A stretch of 64,000 nt of DNA from assembly GCA_964058845.1 (NCBI GenBank), contig CAXKVR010000316.1, positions 1 through 64,000 on the forward strand. Reading direction: 5' to 3'. A program made the position numbers and the translations under genes. The notes beneath the pieces are model-generated. The model saw only the letters and a program-made list of their open reading frames with translations. It was not told where the DNA came from and ran no database searches. The DNA is from Carex sylvatica. Its lineage: Eukaryota > Streptophyta > Magnoliopsida > Poales > Cyperaceae. Each line of letters starts with the position of its first letter. Positions within the stretch are counted from its first letter, which is position 1. Shown piece by piece: positions 22,365-34,698 of the stretch.

Positions 22365-25300
22365 ACATCTTCCCATAATCCTTCATTGTGGTCAGATCTC
22401 GTGTAATTTGCTTCGTCTTGTTCTTAAATAATTATTGCTATCTCAGCTTGCACATCTGTAGAAAATGGAGGTATCTCTTCGAACTGGTCGTACTATTCTT
22501 CGTCGGTGATGTTTTCTACCCCAACAATCCTTTTTTTTTCTGGATAGGACGACGCTCCACCTACCATCACTCGGGTCAGTGACATAAAAGACTTGGGTGG
22601 CTTGCTTGGCGAGTATGAACGGATCATCAACATACCCGATCTTCGACCCATTGACACCGAAACAAGGGAATGGTAAGGTGAGGATTGTAAATGAGTGATA
22701 TCTCCATATTATATCTAAATTATGGCCCTAATTTACAATGAAACCTGTGCTTTAAAGCCTATGAATGTGGACTTTTTACTTGTATTTCGATGAAATGTGG
22801 TACTGCTATGCTTTGTTTGGTATTTTGCAGGAAAAAGGGTGAAAAACTGCATCTGACTACTTTTCATACGGCCCGTATGACATTCTGTACGGACCGTAAA
22901 AGATCTGCCCAGCCACACAGAAGGATCCACAACAGAGGCACAAAGTCTCCAAGTCAAAGCCCAGGCATACGGTCCGTACGGGATCCTGTACGGGCCGTAC
23001 AACGCTGATTCGGAAAATCCAGCTGGAATCTGAATTGAGCACGATTTGAGGAGCCGAAAAGGAAACCCCTGGAGGCGTGATCTGGGGCATTAAAGGAGAT
23101 ATTCCACAACAGAAAAAGGGAAGAAAGGAATAACATTCCATCATTCATTATTCCATCATTGATTCTATCAAGGTTGCTTGGACAGGAGGAAAAGAAGAAG
23201 AGAAGGGAAGAACGCGAGTTTTGAACGGATCTTCGAATTTTCCACTGTTTTATCATGAACTCTTTTATTTCTTATTATTTGTGTTATCTCATGAACATGA
23301 GTAGCTAATTTATTTTGTTTCTAGGGGTAAGATGTAGTTTCTAGTTTAGTTTTGTTTGCATGCTACTTGGATCTTGTGTTGAATGCTTGTTTTTACTATG
23401 TTGTGTAGTATTTTTATTGCTTTATTTGTGCTTGCTTGAATTGATTAGTCATCCCGTTAGATGAATGCGCACATCTAAGTGTTAGGAGCCAAGTCTATGA
23501 CATTCATTCCAACCGAATAAAGTATATGAAGTAGGGTGAAACCAAGGAGTACCCGAAAGGTGAAACTTTCCTTGAGACGAAAGTCCTTGGATACTTTTAG
23601 TAAACTAACAAGTGACTTAGATAAATTAGGCCAAAATGCGAAAGTTGAGGTTTAACGCATCTAAGAGGGAAGTATTTGAGTCCGGTAATCGGGTATTAGG
23701 CCAAAATGCGAAAGTTGAGGTTAGGTATCTAGATCTGGTCGAAAAGACACCCTAAACGTAGTATCAACACAGGAAACAGTGGCTGCAACATCTACTCGAG
23801 GTCCCATACGGACCGTACGGGAATCTGTACGGGCCGTATGCCTCGAGGCTGAACAGAAATGAAATCTGAACCCTGGAAACGCCCTTTTATCAATTGAAAA
23901 TAACTTTAATTATCTTTTATTGTCTTTTAAACTTGTCATAAACCAGTAGAATTGTTAGAACTAAAACCAAACCAATCTCTCTCACTTCTAGAATCTTAAG
24001 TAATTTTAGGATAAGTCCAGTATTTTTCTTCCGTCCCTGTGGATCGATACCTGAGCATACTCAACGACAGGATAGTACACTTGCTATCTGAATTGACAGA
24101 GTATAACAAAGGTTTAAAAATTATAGCTTGCTATACTGAAACTTTTTGGCATATATTCTAGTGCAATCAATGAGCTCCCAAATTTCTTCAATAACACCGT
24201 AATATGACTTTGACGCTATTACAGAACGGGCATCCCCCGATCTACTGAATTCTTGAGACGTCGCCACCAGCGTCACCCCACTATTTTGCATGGTGCTCTT
24301 ATCACTTTGTAATTTAGTGTAAAATGTATATCCGTTAATTTCGTATCCTTGGAATGTTCTAACAATCATCTGGGATCCTTCGCCCAGCAATCTAATAGTT
24401 TCACTTACGGGCAACCTTTCGGGGTGTGACTTCACTCTTTCTTTCAGCCATCCTATAAAATAATGGTTATGCTCGTTAGTAAGCCACTTCTGACTTCTCG
24501 TATAGTTCTGTTGCCGAAGGATTGCCATGTGCTCTTCTATATAGAGAGTAACATCTGCCATGTGCTGTAGTACAATAAAATGCGCCTTTAGCAGTTCATC
24601 TCTATCAGCAACTATGGCTTTCAACCTAATTGTCCCTACTCCTTGGAGCCTTCCCTCGTATCGATATTTTGGAACGCCAATAGGACCCACACCGGTCAAG
24701 TAGTTGGTGCAAAACTCAATCACCTCTTCCGTGGAATATCCTTCTTCAATGCTACCTCGGGTCAATGTCGATTCCTTACGTAACTTTTCAAAATACCCAT
24801 GAATCTCTCAAATGGATACATATACCGCAGGAACACAGGACCACAGATCTTAATTTCCCTCACAAGATGAACAACAAGGTGAACCATAACATCGAAAAAA
24901 GATGGCGAAAAATACATCTCAAAATGACAAAGAGTAACGACGACCTCCTTTTGCAAAGCGTCTAATTTTAGCGGGTCTATTACTTTGAAATTAATTGCAT
25001 TGAAGAAAAAACAAAGCTTCGTGATAGTTTGTCGAACGGGCTTTGGTAAAATTTCCCGAATTGCAACAAGAATCATATGTGTCATTAAAACATGACAGTC
25101 GTGGGATTTTGGACCAATCAATTTCAGGTCCTTCATCGACACCAGTTTCTTAATATTCGAAGAATACCCTGATGGGACCTAATACTATGAAGGCATTTAC
25201 AAAAGCTTGTTTTCTCGATCTTTGACATTGTGCACATTGCGGGGGGTAGGTATGTCTTTTGCTTCCCTTTATCCAGCGGTGCAAGCTCGGGTCGTATTTT

Positions 25301-27151
25301 TATTTCTACCATGTCTTTTCGAACTTTAATACCGTCTTTAGTCTTCCTCGGAATGTTCAATAATGTGCCAATCAGACTGTCGCAGACATTTTTTTCAACA
25401 TGCATGACATCTAGGCAATGTCTCACTTCTAAATATTCTCAGTATGGTAGATCCCAAAATATGGACTTCTTTTTCCAAATATTTTTTGATGGTGCTTTGG
25501 CACATTTTCCAAAAACAACTTTAAGGTTTTTAACCCGCATAATGACACCCTTCCCATCTAATGGACGACGTGCCACTCCAAGCTCAGTTTCCCCATTGAA
25601 TATCGTCTTTTTCTTACGGTATGAGTGATTAATAGGAAGAAACCTACGTTGCCCTATAAAGACATTCTTTTTATAATTTTGCAACATCAGCACCTGCGTG
25701 TCATCTTCACAGATAGGGCACGTTTTTGCTCCTTTAGTGCTGTAGCTCGATAAATTTTCGTACGCAGGAAAATCATTTATGGTGCAAAAAACCATGGCTC
25801 GCAATTTAAATTGCTTTTTGCCGTATGCATCCCACACCCAGACGCCATCCCTCTATAATTTTTGGAGTTCCTCAATTAATGGTGCGAGATATACATCTAT
25901 GTCATTGTCGGATTGTCTGGATCCTTGGATTAGTAATGACATCATTATATACCTGCGTTTCATGCACAACCAAGGAGGAAGATTGTAGGTGCATATAAGA
26001 ACTGGCCAAGTACTGTGCCGATTGCTCATGCTTCCTAACGGACTCATTCCGTCTGTGCTCACCCCTAACCTAAGGTTTCGTGATTCGCCACCAAATCCTT
26101 TGAAATGTCTATCAATGTTTCTCCATTGAAGAGAATCAGCTGGGTGTCTTAGTTTACCATCCTGTTTGCACTCTTCTTCATGCCAACGCAATAATTTCGC
26201 ATCTTTGAGATTTGCAAATAATCATTTGAATCTCGGTATTATCGAGAAATGCCACACCATCTTAGCTGGAGGTCGGCCCTTTTTTTCTTCATCATTACAA
26301 TCATCAGTGTCCTGGTCCTTACGTTTGTAATGTGAAACACCGCATTTAGGACAAACATGCATGGCCTCGTACTCTCCACGGTACAACACACAGTCATTCG
26401 AACATGCATGTATTTTTTCGATCTTCAAATCCATTGGACAGATCAACTTCTTCGCCTGATATATTGTACAGGGTAACTCGTTGTTATTTGGGAGCATTTC
26501 TCATAAAAGTTTTAGTAAAGATGTGAAACTCTTATCACTCCAACCATTGTCTGCTTTTAGGTTCAGTAATTTTAACACAGCTGATAATTTTGAAAATTTA
26601 GTACACCCAGAATATAACGGTTTTTTAGATTCATTAGACATATACTGAAATTTTTTATAATTTTTATCACTAATTTCTTCTTCCACATCACGTAACATGC
26701 CCTCTAGATTTTCAGTAAAATCGAATTCCATATTTTTATCAATATTCTCACAATCATCCTCGTTGCAATCAAGTTCAAGTACATTATCAAAATTTTTGAC
26801 ATTCTCAAAATAATCATTGGAATCAAGTTCAAAATTATCAACAATTTCTTCTACATTATCATCATTCTCTTCAAAAATAGAATTTCTATTGGTACCACTA
26901 CAATCCCCAATTTTCTCACCATGCATAAACCAATATGTATATCTTTTCTTAAATCTCTGACAAATCAAATGAGCTCTAATTTCTTTCGAGTCGTCAAATC
27001 TTATAAAATTTTTACAATCTCTACAAGGACACGAGATGTCATCATCTTTTGTCTTCACTCTATAACTCTCAGCAAATTTTATGAACTCATCAATGTGACC
27101 CAAATATTCTGCACTATCACGTCGCAATTCATACATCCAACTTCGATCCAT
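22365..27151 (-). pseudogene. TNP2-like CACTA transposase, interrupted and mutated
   Basis: Starts at 27151 (MDRSWMYELRRDS), with the Transpos_assoc-type zinc-binding segment CPCRDCKNFI and AHLICQRFKKRYTYWFMHGE. The TNP2 core follows: LPNNNELPCTIYQAKKLICP, KIHACSNDCVLYRGEYE, CPKCGVSHYKRKDQD, DGMSPLGSMSNRHSTWPVL, VWDAYGKKQFKLRAMVFCTI, RHCLDVMHVEKNVCDSL. Next come segments typical of the associated C-terminal domains (VVHLVREIKICGPVFLRYMY, LPVSETIRLLGEG, SYYGVIEEIWEL). After the LTR-like insert (22690-24151) come PLFRCQWV, GYVDDPFILAKQATQVFYVT and, near 22480-22390, YDQFEEIPPFSTDVQ and EANYTRSDHNEGLWEDV. Damage: in-frame TGA at 26501-26503 and 26222-26224, TAG at 25853-25855, TGA at 25439-25441, further stops near 22470 and 22425, one-base frameshifts near 25175 and 24770, and the insertion. 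Inactive. Confidence 0.9.
22690..24151. mobile_element. LTR-like insertion inside the TNP2 pseudogene
   Basis: TNP2 coding homology stops at about 24153 and resumes at about 22683, so roughly 1.46 kb was inserted. The insert has no coding region. It holds palindromic units close to CATACGGTCCGTACGGG at 22868-22900, 22970-23000 and 23808-23842. A tract with GGCCAAAATGCGAAAGTTGAGG occurs twice (23631, 23699). Near the right end lie TCCCTGTGGATCGATAC and a terminal CTTTTTGGCA. Text like the last two is typical of the 3' part and primer-site junction of Ty3-type LTRs. Exact ends and a target duplication could not be fixed. Confidence 0.6.
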
Positions 27152-27713
27152 CTGTAAATTAAATTAAAAAAATAATTTCAATTAATCATGGTGGTCAACA
27201 TATATATTGTTCTAATTTTTTGGCTTACAAAGGGCCAATTTACAATCCTAACCCACTCTTTGAATATTATGACTCATATGTGAACACATATTAGCGAGAT
27301 TTAATTAGTACTTGAGAAAAATTCGGCAGCATTTCCCCTTAACTCCCCAAGTATACATAAAAACCACATACTCGTAGGAGCAATAAGGAGAAATGCTGTC
27401 GAACTTTTCTCAAACATTAATTAAATCCCGCTAATATGTGTTCACATCCTAAATGAGACATAATATTCAAAGAGCAGTCCCAAACGGGGGACTATCCAAA
27501 ATTAATCCCTATTGGATTAATTTTGAATGGGCATGGACCTAAAAGCATCAATAAGTCGGTTATTGGACCACAATACACTAATTATTTACATTATCTAAAT
27601 AAATCAAGCATGAATGCATTAATTAATAACTAACATAAATAAGCAATAATTAGTAACTGAAAATTAGAGAAAGAAAAGAGAAATATATATATACAAGACT
27701 GACCTTAGAAGGA
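27152..27713. promoter_or_regulatory. TNP2 upstream region with 219-bp foldback
   Basis: Upstream of the transposase start codon. An inverted repeat of about 85-bp arms occupies 27256-27474 (ACTCTTTGAATATTATGA at left, its complement at right), with inner blocks GGCAGCATTTCCCCTT and AGGAGAAATGCTGTCGAA facing each other. A smaller hairpin, CCAAAATTAATCC with its complement, is at 27490-27527. Confidence 0.65.
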
Positions 27714-29190
27714 TAGAGAGGAAAAATACAAATTAACTTTCAAGATCTCAGCTCCGGCATCCAATACAGAGAGAGTGTATTAATCGATCAGACCATTCAA
27801 TACAGAGAGAGAGAGAGTATTAATTGATCAAAACACACGGCGCTGGAAGGAGAATGCCTTTTATATAACGAGAAAATAAATCTGCCGCAATCCTACAGGA
27901 TCGCAGGGTCCCTGCGATTCCAATCTCAACTGTTTATATATTTTGAGATTCGTGCACAAAAACTCTTTTTTTATTAAGATTCGTACAATCTAATAAATGA
28001 TGGGTTGAAATTGGAATCGCAGGACCCTGTGATCCTGTAGGATCGTAGCAAACTTGCTTCCATATAACGAAACCCTACAATAACCTTTCTACATGAATTA
28101 TTATGTAAACATCCGTGTAGCTCTCTCAAGTATTTCTACACAGATTAGTATGTAAACATCTGCCTAGCTCTCTTATTATAATATTTTATCCTATTTTTAA
28201 AATAAATAAATCTCCGTACACAGACTTTCGTTAAATATCCGTGTAGAATTGTCTTTTTTTTGGCTAGCTTTAGTTTTGTTTCTATGTTTTCAGATAGCAA
28301 AACAAACAATTTCCAAAACAGAGGAATTTAAACTAAAAATTCATGTACCCTAAATTATACAAAATTATACAAATTCATATTGAGCATTACAGAAGTTGGA
28401 ATAAAAATTCATATGCAGACTAAAAATTTCCACTCAGGACTGGAAGATGGGACAAGTGGGTGGTTCTTTCCTTTTGGTGCCAATAGGATTTACAGAGGGT
28501 AATATGAAGATACATGTTCTTTTCTTTTGTGCGTAGCAATCTGAAGCACAATGTTTATAGAGGGTAACATGAAGATACATGTTTTAGGATTTGTCAGAAT
28601 CTTCCTTGTTCTCCTCTAAATCTTGCTAAAAGAGGAGAAATACAAATTAACTTCCAAGATCTCAAATCCGACATCCAAAAACATGTATCTGCATATTATC
28701 CTTCAAAAACACTTTAGCATAGAAATCAGACCAATTAATTGGGAAAATGAAGCAATTCGCATGGGAATTCGAGATGTAGGTTATCAATTATATCGGACCG
28801 CTCATCTTGATAGATTTGCGATCAAAAATAATTGATAAATCTAAATCTCCACCCAATTGTTAACTGTGAGAGGGAGAGTATAAATTGATCAAAACGGCGC
28901 TGGAAGGAGAAGACATTTTATTGAGGGTAATATTGAATAAAAAGTTGGATGAAGGACATTCAAAAAAAAAAGGAAGAGGTGGATGAAGGACCGGATAAAG
29001 AGTCGAATGAAGAGTCAGACGATCTCGTCGACTCTTCATTCGATTCTTCATACGGCTCTTCATTTGTCTCTTTTCATTCATATTTTTTTTTGAAGTCCTT
29101 CATTCGACTCTTCATCCAACAGAGAGAGAGCATTTTTTTAAAAACGGCGCTGGAAGGAGAAGGCCTTTTATATAATTGCAAAACTCTAAA
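27714..29190. repeat. Repeated 5' blocks of the CACTA element
   Basis: The block AAATACAAATTAACTTTCAAG..AGATCTCA (27728) recurs at about 28637. The block ACGGCGCTGGAAGGAGAA occurs at about 27838, 28894 and 29145, followed each time by CTTTTATATAA-like text. A 167-bp inverted repeat at 27884-28050 (GCAATCCTACAGGATCGCAG..) looks like a small MITE. A short hairpin of GAATGAAGAGTC and its complement is at about 29000-29045. Confidence 0.65.
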
Positions 29191-29535
29191 ATAACATTTC
29201 TACAAGGCTCTTTATTAAACGTCCGTGTAGCTCTCTCAAGACTTTCTATACTGTTATTTAAACAAACATCAGTGTACAATTTGTACCTTTCTTCACAGTT
29301 CATTAATTAAATATCGGTGTAGCTCTCTCAAGGCTTTCTACACAGTTATTTAAACAATAAGCCGTGTATATTTTCTAATAAACGTCCGTGTAGCTCTCTC
29401 ACAGATTTCTACACTGATTCTTTAATAAATATCCGTGTAGAGATCCCACGGATATTTCAGACTTCCAAAAAAACCTATTTGGTACACGGTTTTTATATAA
29501 AATTATCAAATACGTATACAATGTGCAGTGTACAA
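28060..29535. repeat. CACTA subterminal repeats, right side
   Basis: Units related to those at the left end (TACACGG..CCGTGTAG) occur at about 28085-28240 and 29195-29530, interrupted by the repeated 5' blocks. Confidence 0.8.
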
Positions 29536-29704
29536 TGACCATTTCTGTAGTAGCGAGGGTATTTTCGTCATTAATTATTTAGAGTAGCAAAATTAGGAAT
29601 AAATGAAGTTTAGAGTGGCATTTTTACAATTTCAAAGTTTGAGATGATATTTTTCAAATTTGAAGGTTTTGGAGTGGCAAATAACCAATTTTCCCTATAT
29701 ATAA

Positions 29705-30978
29705 ACATCCTCATTAGCAAAAAGCACGTTAATATTCGAAAAAAAATTATACAAATAAGTGAAATAATTTGTTAAACATTACCGGAAAGCTTAATAGATC
29801 TACAACATGTATACGAATTAGTTTTGTATATGAGTGATTAAATTTGAATAAATTAAAAGTTAGAATTATTTATAGAAATAAATCGAACTTTAATGACAAA
29901 CTTATTATAGAAACAATTAATATTAGTTTTACTAGCCTAATCTAATTTTATCCTTGATAAACTCTTTTTTTGATGGTCAATCCTTGAAAAATTATTAACA
30001 GCTGACTAAGACTAAATAGTACATGGTTAGCTTTTAAGGACCGACTTATTGGATTTGTGTAAATTCAACCGAAAGTGAGTGTGGTTGGTCTTCAAAAGCG
30101 AAGTAACTCAACAAATTGAAGGATTAGAGATGAGAAGCATCAAATATTAATTAGTACAAATTAAAGAAACGCACACGCAAAACGACGTACCACCAAACGA
30201 ATCTCTTTTTTGTTTCATTTCATTTCATGTGCACCCAATTAATTACACCTGGACTAGATCTACGTGTTAAATTTTCCTCGTCCAGGTTGCGAATAGGAGA
30301 GAAGTGTTGGTTCTATGGCCACCGGAGTCGTCCGATGCACTTTATTTGAAAATCACATTTTCATTCTGAGTGGCATCTTTAACATCACATTTTCATTCTG
30401 GATGGCATATTTAACATCAATATCATCCTATGAATTAATTTGTGTTGTGAGCGTAACTCCATATTTAATTTCTTGCATTCCAAGCTCTAGTTCAAATAAA
30501 TCTGCCAATGCAATTCTTATTTCTGTTTCCATGTTTGCATCATCCGTTGATGGATTATGCAGGATCCTTTTAGCCATTTTTCTCAAGAAATAATAATGTA
30601 AAGAAAATACAAAGAAGACAAAAAAAAGGAAAAATAGAAAAAATAAAAACAAACAGCCCTCCTGTTTACAAATTACTATGTTGATATATCAGCAATCAGG
30701 ATTAATACTGAAATTATTCTAGTCTCTTTCTTGGCATCAGCTAAGTTTTACCATAGAGCAACAAATTAAAACAAGTGCCTTTATATATACTATTATGATC
30801 GACAACTGATTCTGTGTTTACATTGATTATTCATGTTCTACAACCGAACATATATACTTATCTAACTATGAAAAAATTTTACCCCAACCTGTCTATATAC
30901 CAAATTAGAATGTGAAAATGAAAATGCCATCGGATAAAAAAAAATTAAGAAGAAAATAAAAATTTAAACCCCCTTTCC
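29705..30978. other. Intergenic region 3' of the GUX gene
   Basis: No gene recognised. A 32-bp tandem duplication (CACATTTTCATTCTG at 30354 and 30386) lies in an open stretch at 30310-30652 that reads on the minus strand as a short acidic/hydrophobic peptide (MAKRILHNPSTDDANMETE) without a family I know. The final 300 bases probably contain the GUX 3' untranslated region. Confidence 0.4.
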
Positions 30979-33900
30979 TCACATGTCCTTTCTCGGATCG
31001 GTAACATTCATCCGCCAATGCTCATCAGGAAATCCAGCTTTTCCTGCCATTTTGCGATCCCATAATAGTTCAATCTTTCTCCGCTCTGAAAGCCGACAAT
31101 GAAACTGCAAGCTCTCATCCATCTCATCGTGCAGTTGCCACCACCTCTGATTGGCTACATCGCTCGCATATACCCTCTGATCCCCTATGTCCCAGTTACA
31201 GTCATAATCCCTGTAACATAGCCATGGTTTTAGCCCAAGGTAGTGTATCGAGTACACTTTCGGAGGTTCTACTGTGAACAAGTGCTCCTTGATCATCCTC
31301 TCTCCTGTTGTATTGGCCCAAAAGTTCTTCAAGTAGTTCACCCGCCTCGGCATCCGGTGCCACCAAACAAATAATTCATTTAGGAATCCCTGGTCCCCAC
31401 CATTGTAGGAGACTACGTCCTTACGGTGGCGCATCAGGGTGTTAAAGGTGCAATTAGAAGGCTCAATGACCATAACACCCGAGTTAAAAATTGAACCGTC
31501 ATTTCCTGCTGCAGACATCTGGGGGAAACTAAACAATATATCGAGGCTACGTAGTACTATCACATCAGAATCAACAAAAATTATTTTGTCGTAATCAGTA
31601 AGTTGCCAGAGGCGGAATTTGCTGTAGTTGTGCTCGTTATATGTCCCGGGTTCAGCCCGGGGGTTGCGGATCCGTTTTATTAGACGAAGGGTCCATCCGG
31701 CAGCAGCAAGGGCATCAAGCTTGTCCTGGGGAATTGACTTGTCATGAAGGAGGAGGAGGTCGCGGGTGGTCCCAGCACGTCGGATGCTTTGTGCCAGCAT
31801 TATGGCACCACAGAGATAAGTAACTGAGGAGTGGAGTACTGTGGCATAGGCCTCCCGTCGGGCCGGAGTGGTGGGTGCCGACAGTTTGGAGGTGTTAAAT
31901 TCGTTGTCGACACCTGCAAGGAGAGGCCATTAAATTTTATAATACGGAAATATATTTTGATTTAATCATTTCCTTTGAGTTAGATTACTGGATATCTGTT
32001 TTGTAATTTGGGCAAAATGTGTTTACAATGTTTAATTAATGATATCATCTATCTAGGCTGCTAGAAGTGTCCTGTCCTGTTCTGTCTTGTCTTGCCAACC
32101 TCTTTTATTGAATTTGTGACAACACTAACAGCATACCAAGAATTTAATTGATCTTTTATGGACGCTATTACCTAATAACCGTTTAAAACTACTTTGCAAT
32201 GCATTTAATGCTTTCGTGGGTCCCACAATGACAATTATCACTTACCTGGGAATCAATATCAATAATAAATTTCCAAAAGAACTGGCAAGATTAATCTAAC
32301 TTTTTCTGTAAAAGATACAGTGATGTATCAATTATTCATTGAACATTAGTCATCATGATTTTGAAATTTGAATGATGATTGCAGATCAGATTTATTTGAA
32401 TCAGTGAGACTGTGAGACGTTGGCAGGTCTCCTAATTTGATCTGAATAAGTACCCAACAAGTCTCGTGTGTTCACCAACCAAACTACCAAAGTGTCATTG
32501 TGTTGTAAGGGTCAAAATGAAATTAAATAGGTTATGATATTTGGTGAGTGCATATGCAATGCGTTCTCTTTTCCTATCTACCTGGGACATCTTTTCTTTT
32601 CTTTTTTCCTTTTAGCTTTGCTTGGTCATTTCATTGCAAATAACAATTATTTCTTCTTGTTTTTCAAGAAAAAGTTTTCTTGTTGCCTTATTTTATTGAT
32701 TACTTTTCTGAAATCATTATTTTATTGATTCCTTGAAATATGAACACAAGCAATGCTAAAATATAAGTTTTTTTTCTCTAAGTAATAGACTTACACAATG
32801 TTTAAAATGGAATTAGCAGCTCTATAACTAGAATTCTTAAAGCAATTACATTTTTCTAATGAATTTTTTTTTTCTAGTTATTAGCAAAGAGAACATTATT
32901 ATTTCCTTCTATTTTGTTAACCCATGCTATATAATTAAACTACTGCCCTTTAAGTACCAAAGAAATCAAACTCACATAATACAACTCAAATCTTCTTAAT
33001 TATATGTCATTTACGATTCTATCCTTTTCACTAAAAATTTCGTGCATGTGGAAAATGGCATATATGCGCTAGTCTCTCTCTTCTTTTCAATAGCAACGAT
33101 CATTAATAGACAGTTATGCTTTCAATAGAGTCTGTTGCTTCAACCAAAATATCGTTTAAATGCTCGTGGCTTAGGTGCATAGTTGTTTTCAAGAATTAAA
33201 TGTGATTAATAATACTAAATTAAGCATCGCAAATATATAAAATGAAACGCACTCTGTTATTTTTCATCTTCCCTTCTGATTAGTTTTCAGCAATAATGAC
33301 GAATTATCTCGCACTTTCACCAGCACTATTATATATAACGATTTTCTCATCTTGTGTAATTATCTACCGTGCCTAAATGTTTTGTTCATGATGAAACAAA
33401 AAGTTTCTAAAAGGCACATACAAGATGTTTGAATAGCTTGAGCTCAACATTCAGATAGCTTTTGCTTTTATTTTTGTTTTACATTTATTTGATTTATTAA
33501 TTAGTTAATTATTTATCTATTATTACTTAGAATTAAATTAAAGTTTAATTGTAATTACCTTCATCCCATAGAGGCAAAGCCAAGTTGCATGATCCCAAAG
33601 GCAATCTTAACTTCTCTTCAAGATTGGCGACATTGGCCTCGTACATCCACCAGTCCCCCTCACTCTGCACCACGCCATCACATCGGAAAATATCCATCAT
33701 CGGTTCACATTGGCTCAAAAAGATCACTCTCACGGTCCCATTTTGGCTCATTTTTCCCTTTATGGTTGCTATTTTAGCTGACACCATATGCACCTGAAGT
33801 CTAAAGACATCGCGGTTCCAACCTTCCTCAGGTTTCCTGCATGGCAACCTGGACACTACAACATCTACTTCATCATATACAGTGACATCTGGCATTGGTA

Positions 33901-34698
33901 CTTCAGGGCAACTCGAACCCTCGCTATCCTCCTCTTCATCGATCCACTCGGGGAACAAATCCTTCCATTCAAATTTGGTTGAAACCCGCTCGAATTGTAT
34001 TGTTGTGACCTCGCCTTTTATGCCCCAATCTCTTAGTTCATCTTCTTCCATGTTGACTAGACCGATTTTTACATTGTCGTGCATGAAATCTAGGAAATCA
34101 GGGGCCTTCTCTTTTACCATCCTCTTTTCAGATGTTACTTTGTTTGGAAATGTTCTGGCCACCTACAATTTTTTTTTCATATTAGGTAAGAAAGCATGTC
34201 AGTAATTTTAATGATCCACTATATATCGTTTATAATCCATTTTACACATTTAAATAGTACAGCATCTAAAATGGTGAAAATCTAACATGGTTTTTATAAG
34301 GTCATTATTTTAAATCTCTGCCACGAACATAAGATATGGATGTAAGACTCATCAGTCTTCATTATTATATATAACTAGTTACTCCAACACACTGTTTTCA
34401 AGATAAATAAAACAGACACTTGCACAAATAAGAGCAAACTAGTATATCATATAATCGTAACAATTATTGAATGAAACAAATAGGGTACTCACCTTACCTT
34501 CCTCAAGTGACAATCATGAAGAGTGCACCGGACAAGCGATGCAGTCGTAACGCTGTTGTTGTTATCAAATAGAGATGACGGTCGGAGAAGAAGCACAAGG
34601 TACGAGACCAATAACAAGGCCAAAAAGGCAATATTGATCTTTATGACTAAGCTTCTAGAGGCAGTTGCCTTAAACATTTCCCCTGTTACACCTATCAT
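30979..34698 (-). CDS. UDP-glucuronate:xylan alpha-glucuronosyltransferase (GUX/PGSIP, GT8), three exons, 579 aa
   Basis: Golgi type II membrane enzyme family that adds glucuronic acid side chains to xylan in the secondary wall. Exons, minus strand: 34698-34498, 34162-33559, 31913-30979. Junctions are GT-AG, phases 0 and 1, total 1,740 nt with stop. A short cytoplasmic N-terminus is followed by a membrane anchor at about residues 20-40 (INIAFLALLLVSYLVLLL). The stem and N-terminal domain include KFEWKDLFPEWIDEEEDSEG. The GT8 domain starts near residue 290 (REAYATVLHSSVTYLCGAI). The metal-binding DXD is Asp383-Ser-Asp385 in IIFVDSDVIVLRSLD. The nucleotide-sugar motif is HYLGLKPW from His492. 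Also typical are NDGSIFNSGVMVIEPSNCTF and YNGGDQGFLNE. It has the usual length and no damage. Intron 2 is long (about 1.6 kb). Which GUX member it is cannot be settled by eye; the starch-initiation relatives of GT8 are less likely given the N-terminal anchor. Confidence 0.92.

Larger units (their letters stand above)
17687..29555 (-). mobile_element. 11.9-kb CACTA (En/Spm-type) transposon
   Basis: The left end is CACTACTACAGAAATT; the right end, read inwards, is CGCTACTACAGAAATG, so one base of the terminal CACTA has changed. The 3-bp duplication AGG (17684-17686, 29556-29558) is the class hallmark. Subterminal regions on both sides are packed with CTACACGG..CCGTGTAC repeats. Genes read leftwards: TNP2-type transposase (27151 to 22365), then a ULP1-like protease (21715 to 18622). 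Both are broken. Two later LTR insertions lie inside it. Confidence 0.92.
16973..29695. mobile_element. Outer MULE-like foldback element, split by a CACTA insertion
   Basis: Inverted ends: left GGAGAAATTGGTTATTTGCC, right (read inwards) GGGAAAATTGGTTATTTGCC. Each continues through CACTCCAAAACCTTCAAA and the block around ATCATCTCAAACTTTGAAAT for more than 110 bp. Flanks are TATATATAA at 16964-16972 and 29696-29704, a 9-bp duplication, although simple in sequence. Without the 11.9-kb CACTA insert and its 3-bp duplication the element is about 0.85 kb. The left arm and body are 16973-17686; only 140 bp lie right of the CACTA. Bases 17080-17683 hold no gene that I recognise. Confidence 0.8.

Noticed and set aside
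25230..25988. Plus-strand open frames in the CACTA
   Set aside because: Antisense shadows of the TNP2 pseudogene.
33585..34205. Plus-strand open frames opposite GUX exon 2
   Set aside because: Antisense shadows of the conserved GUX coding exon.
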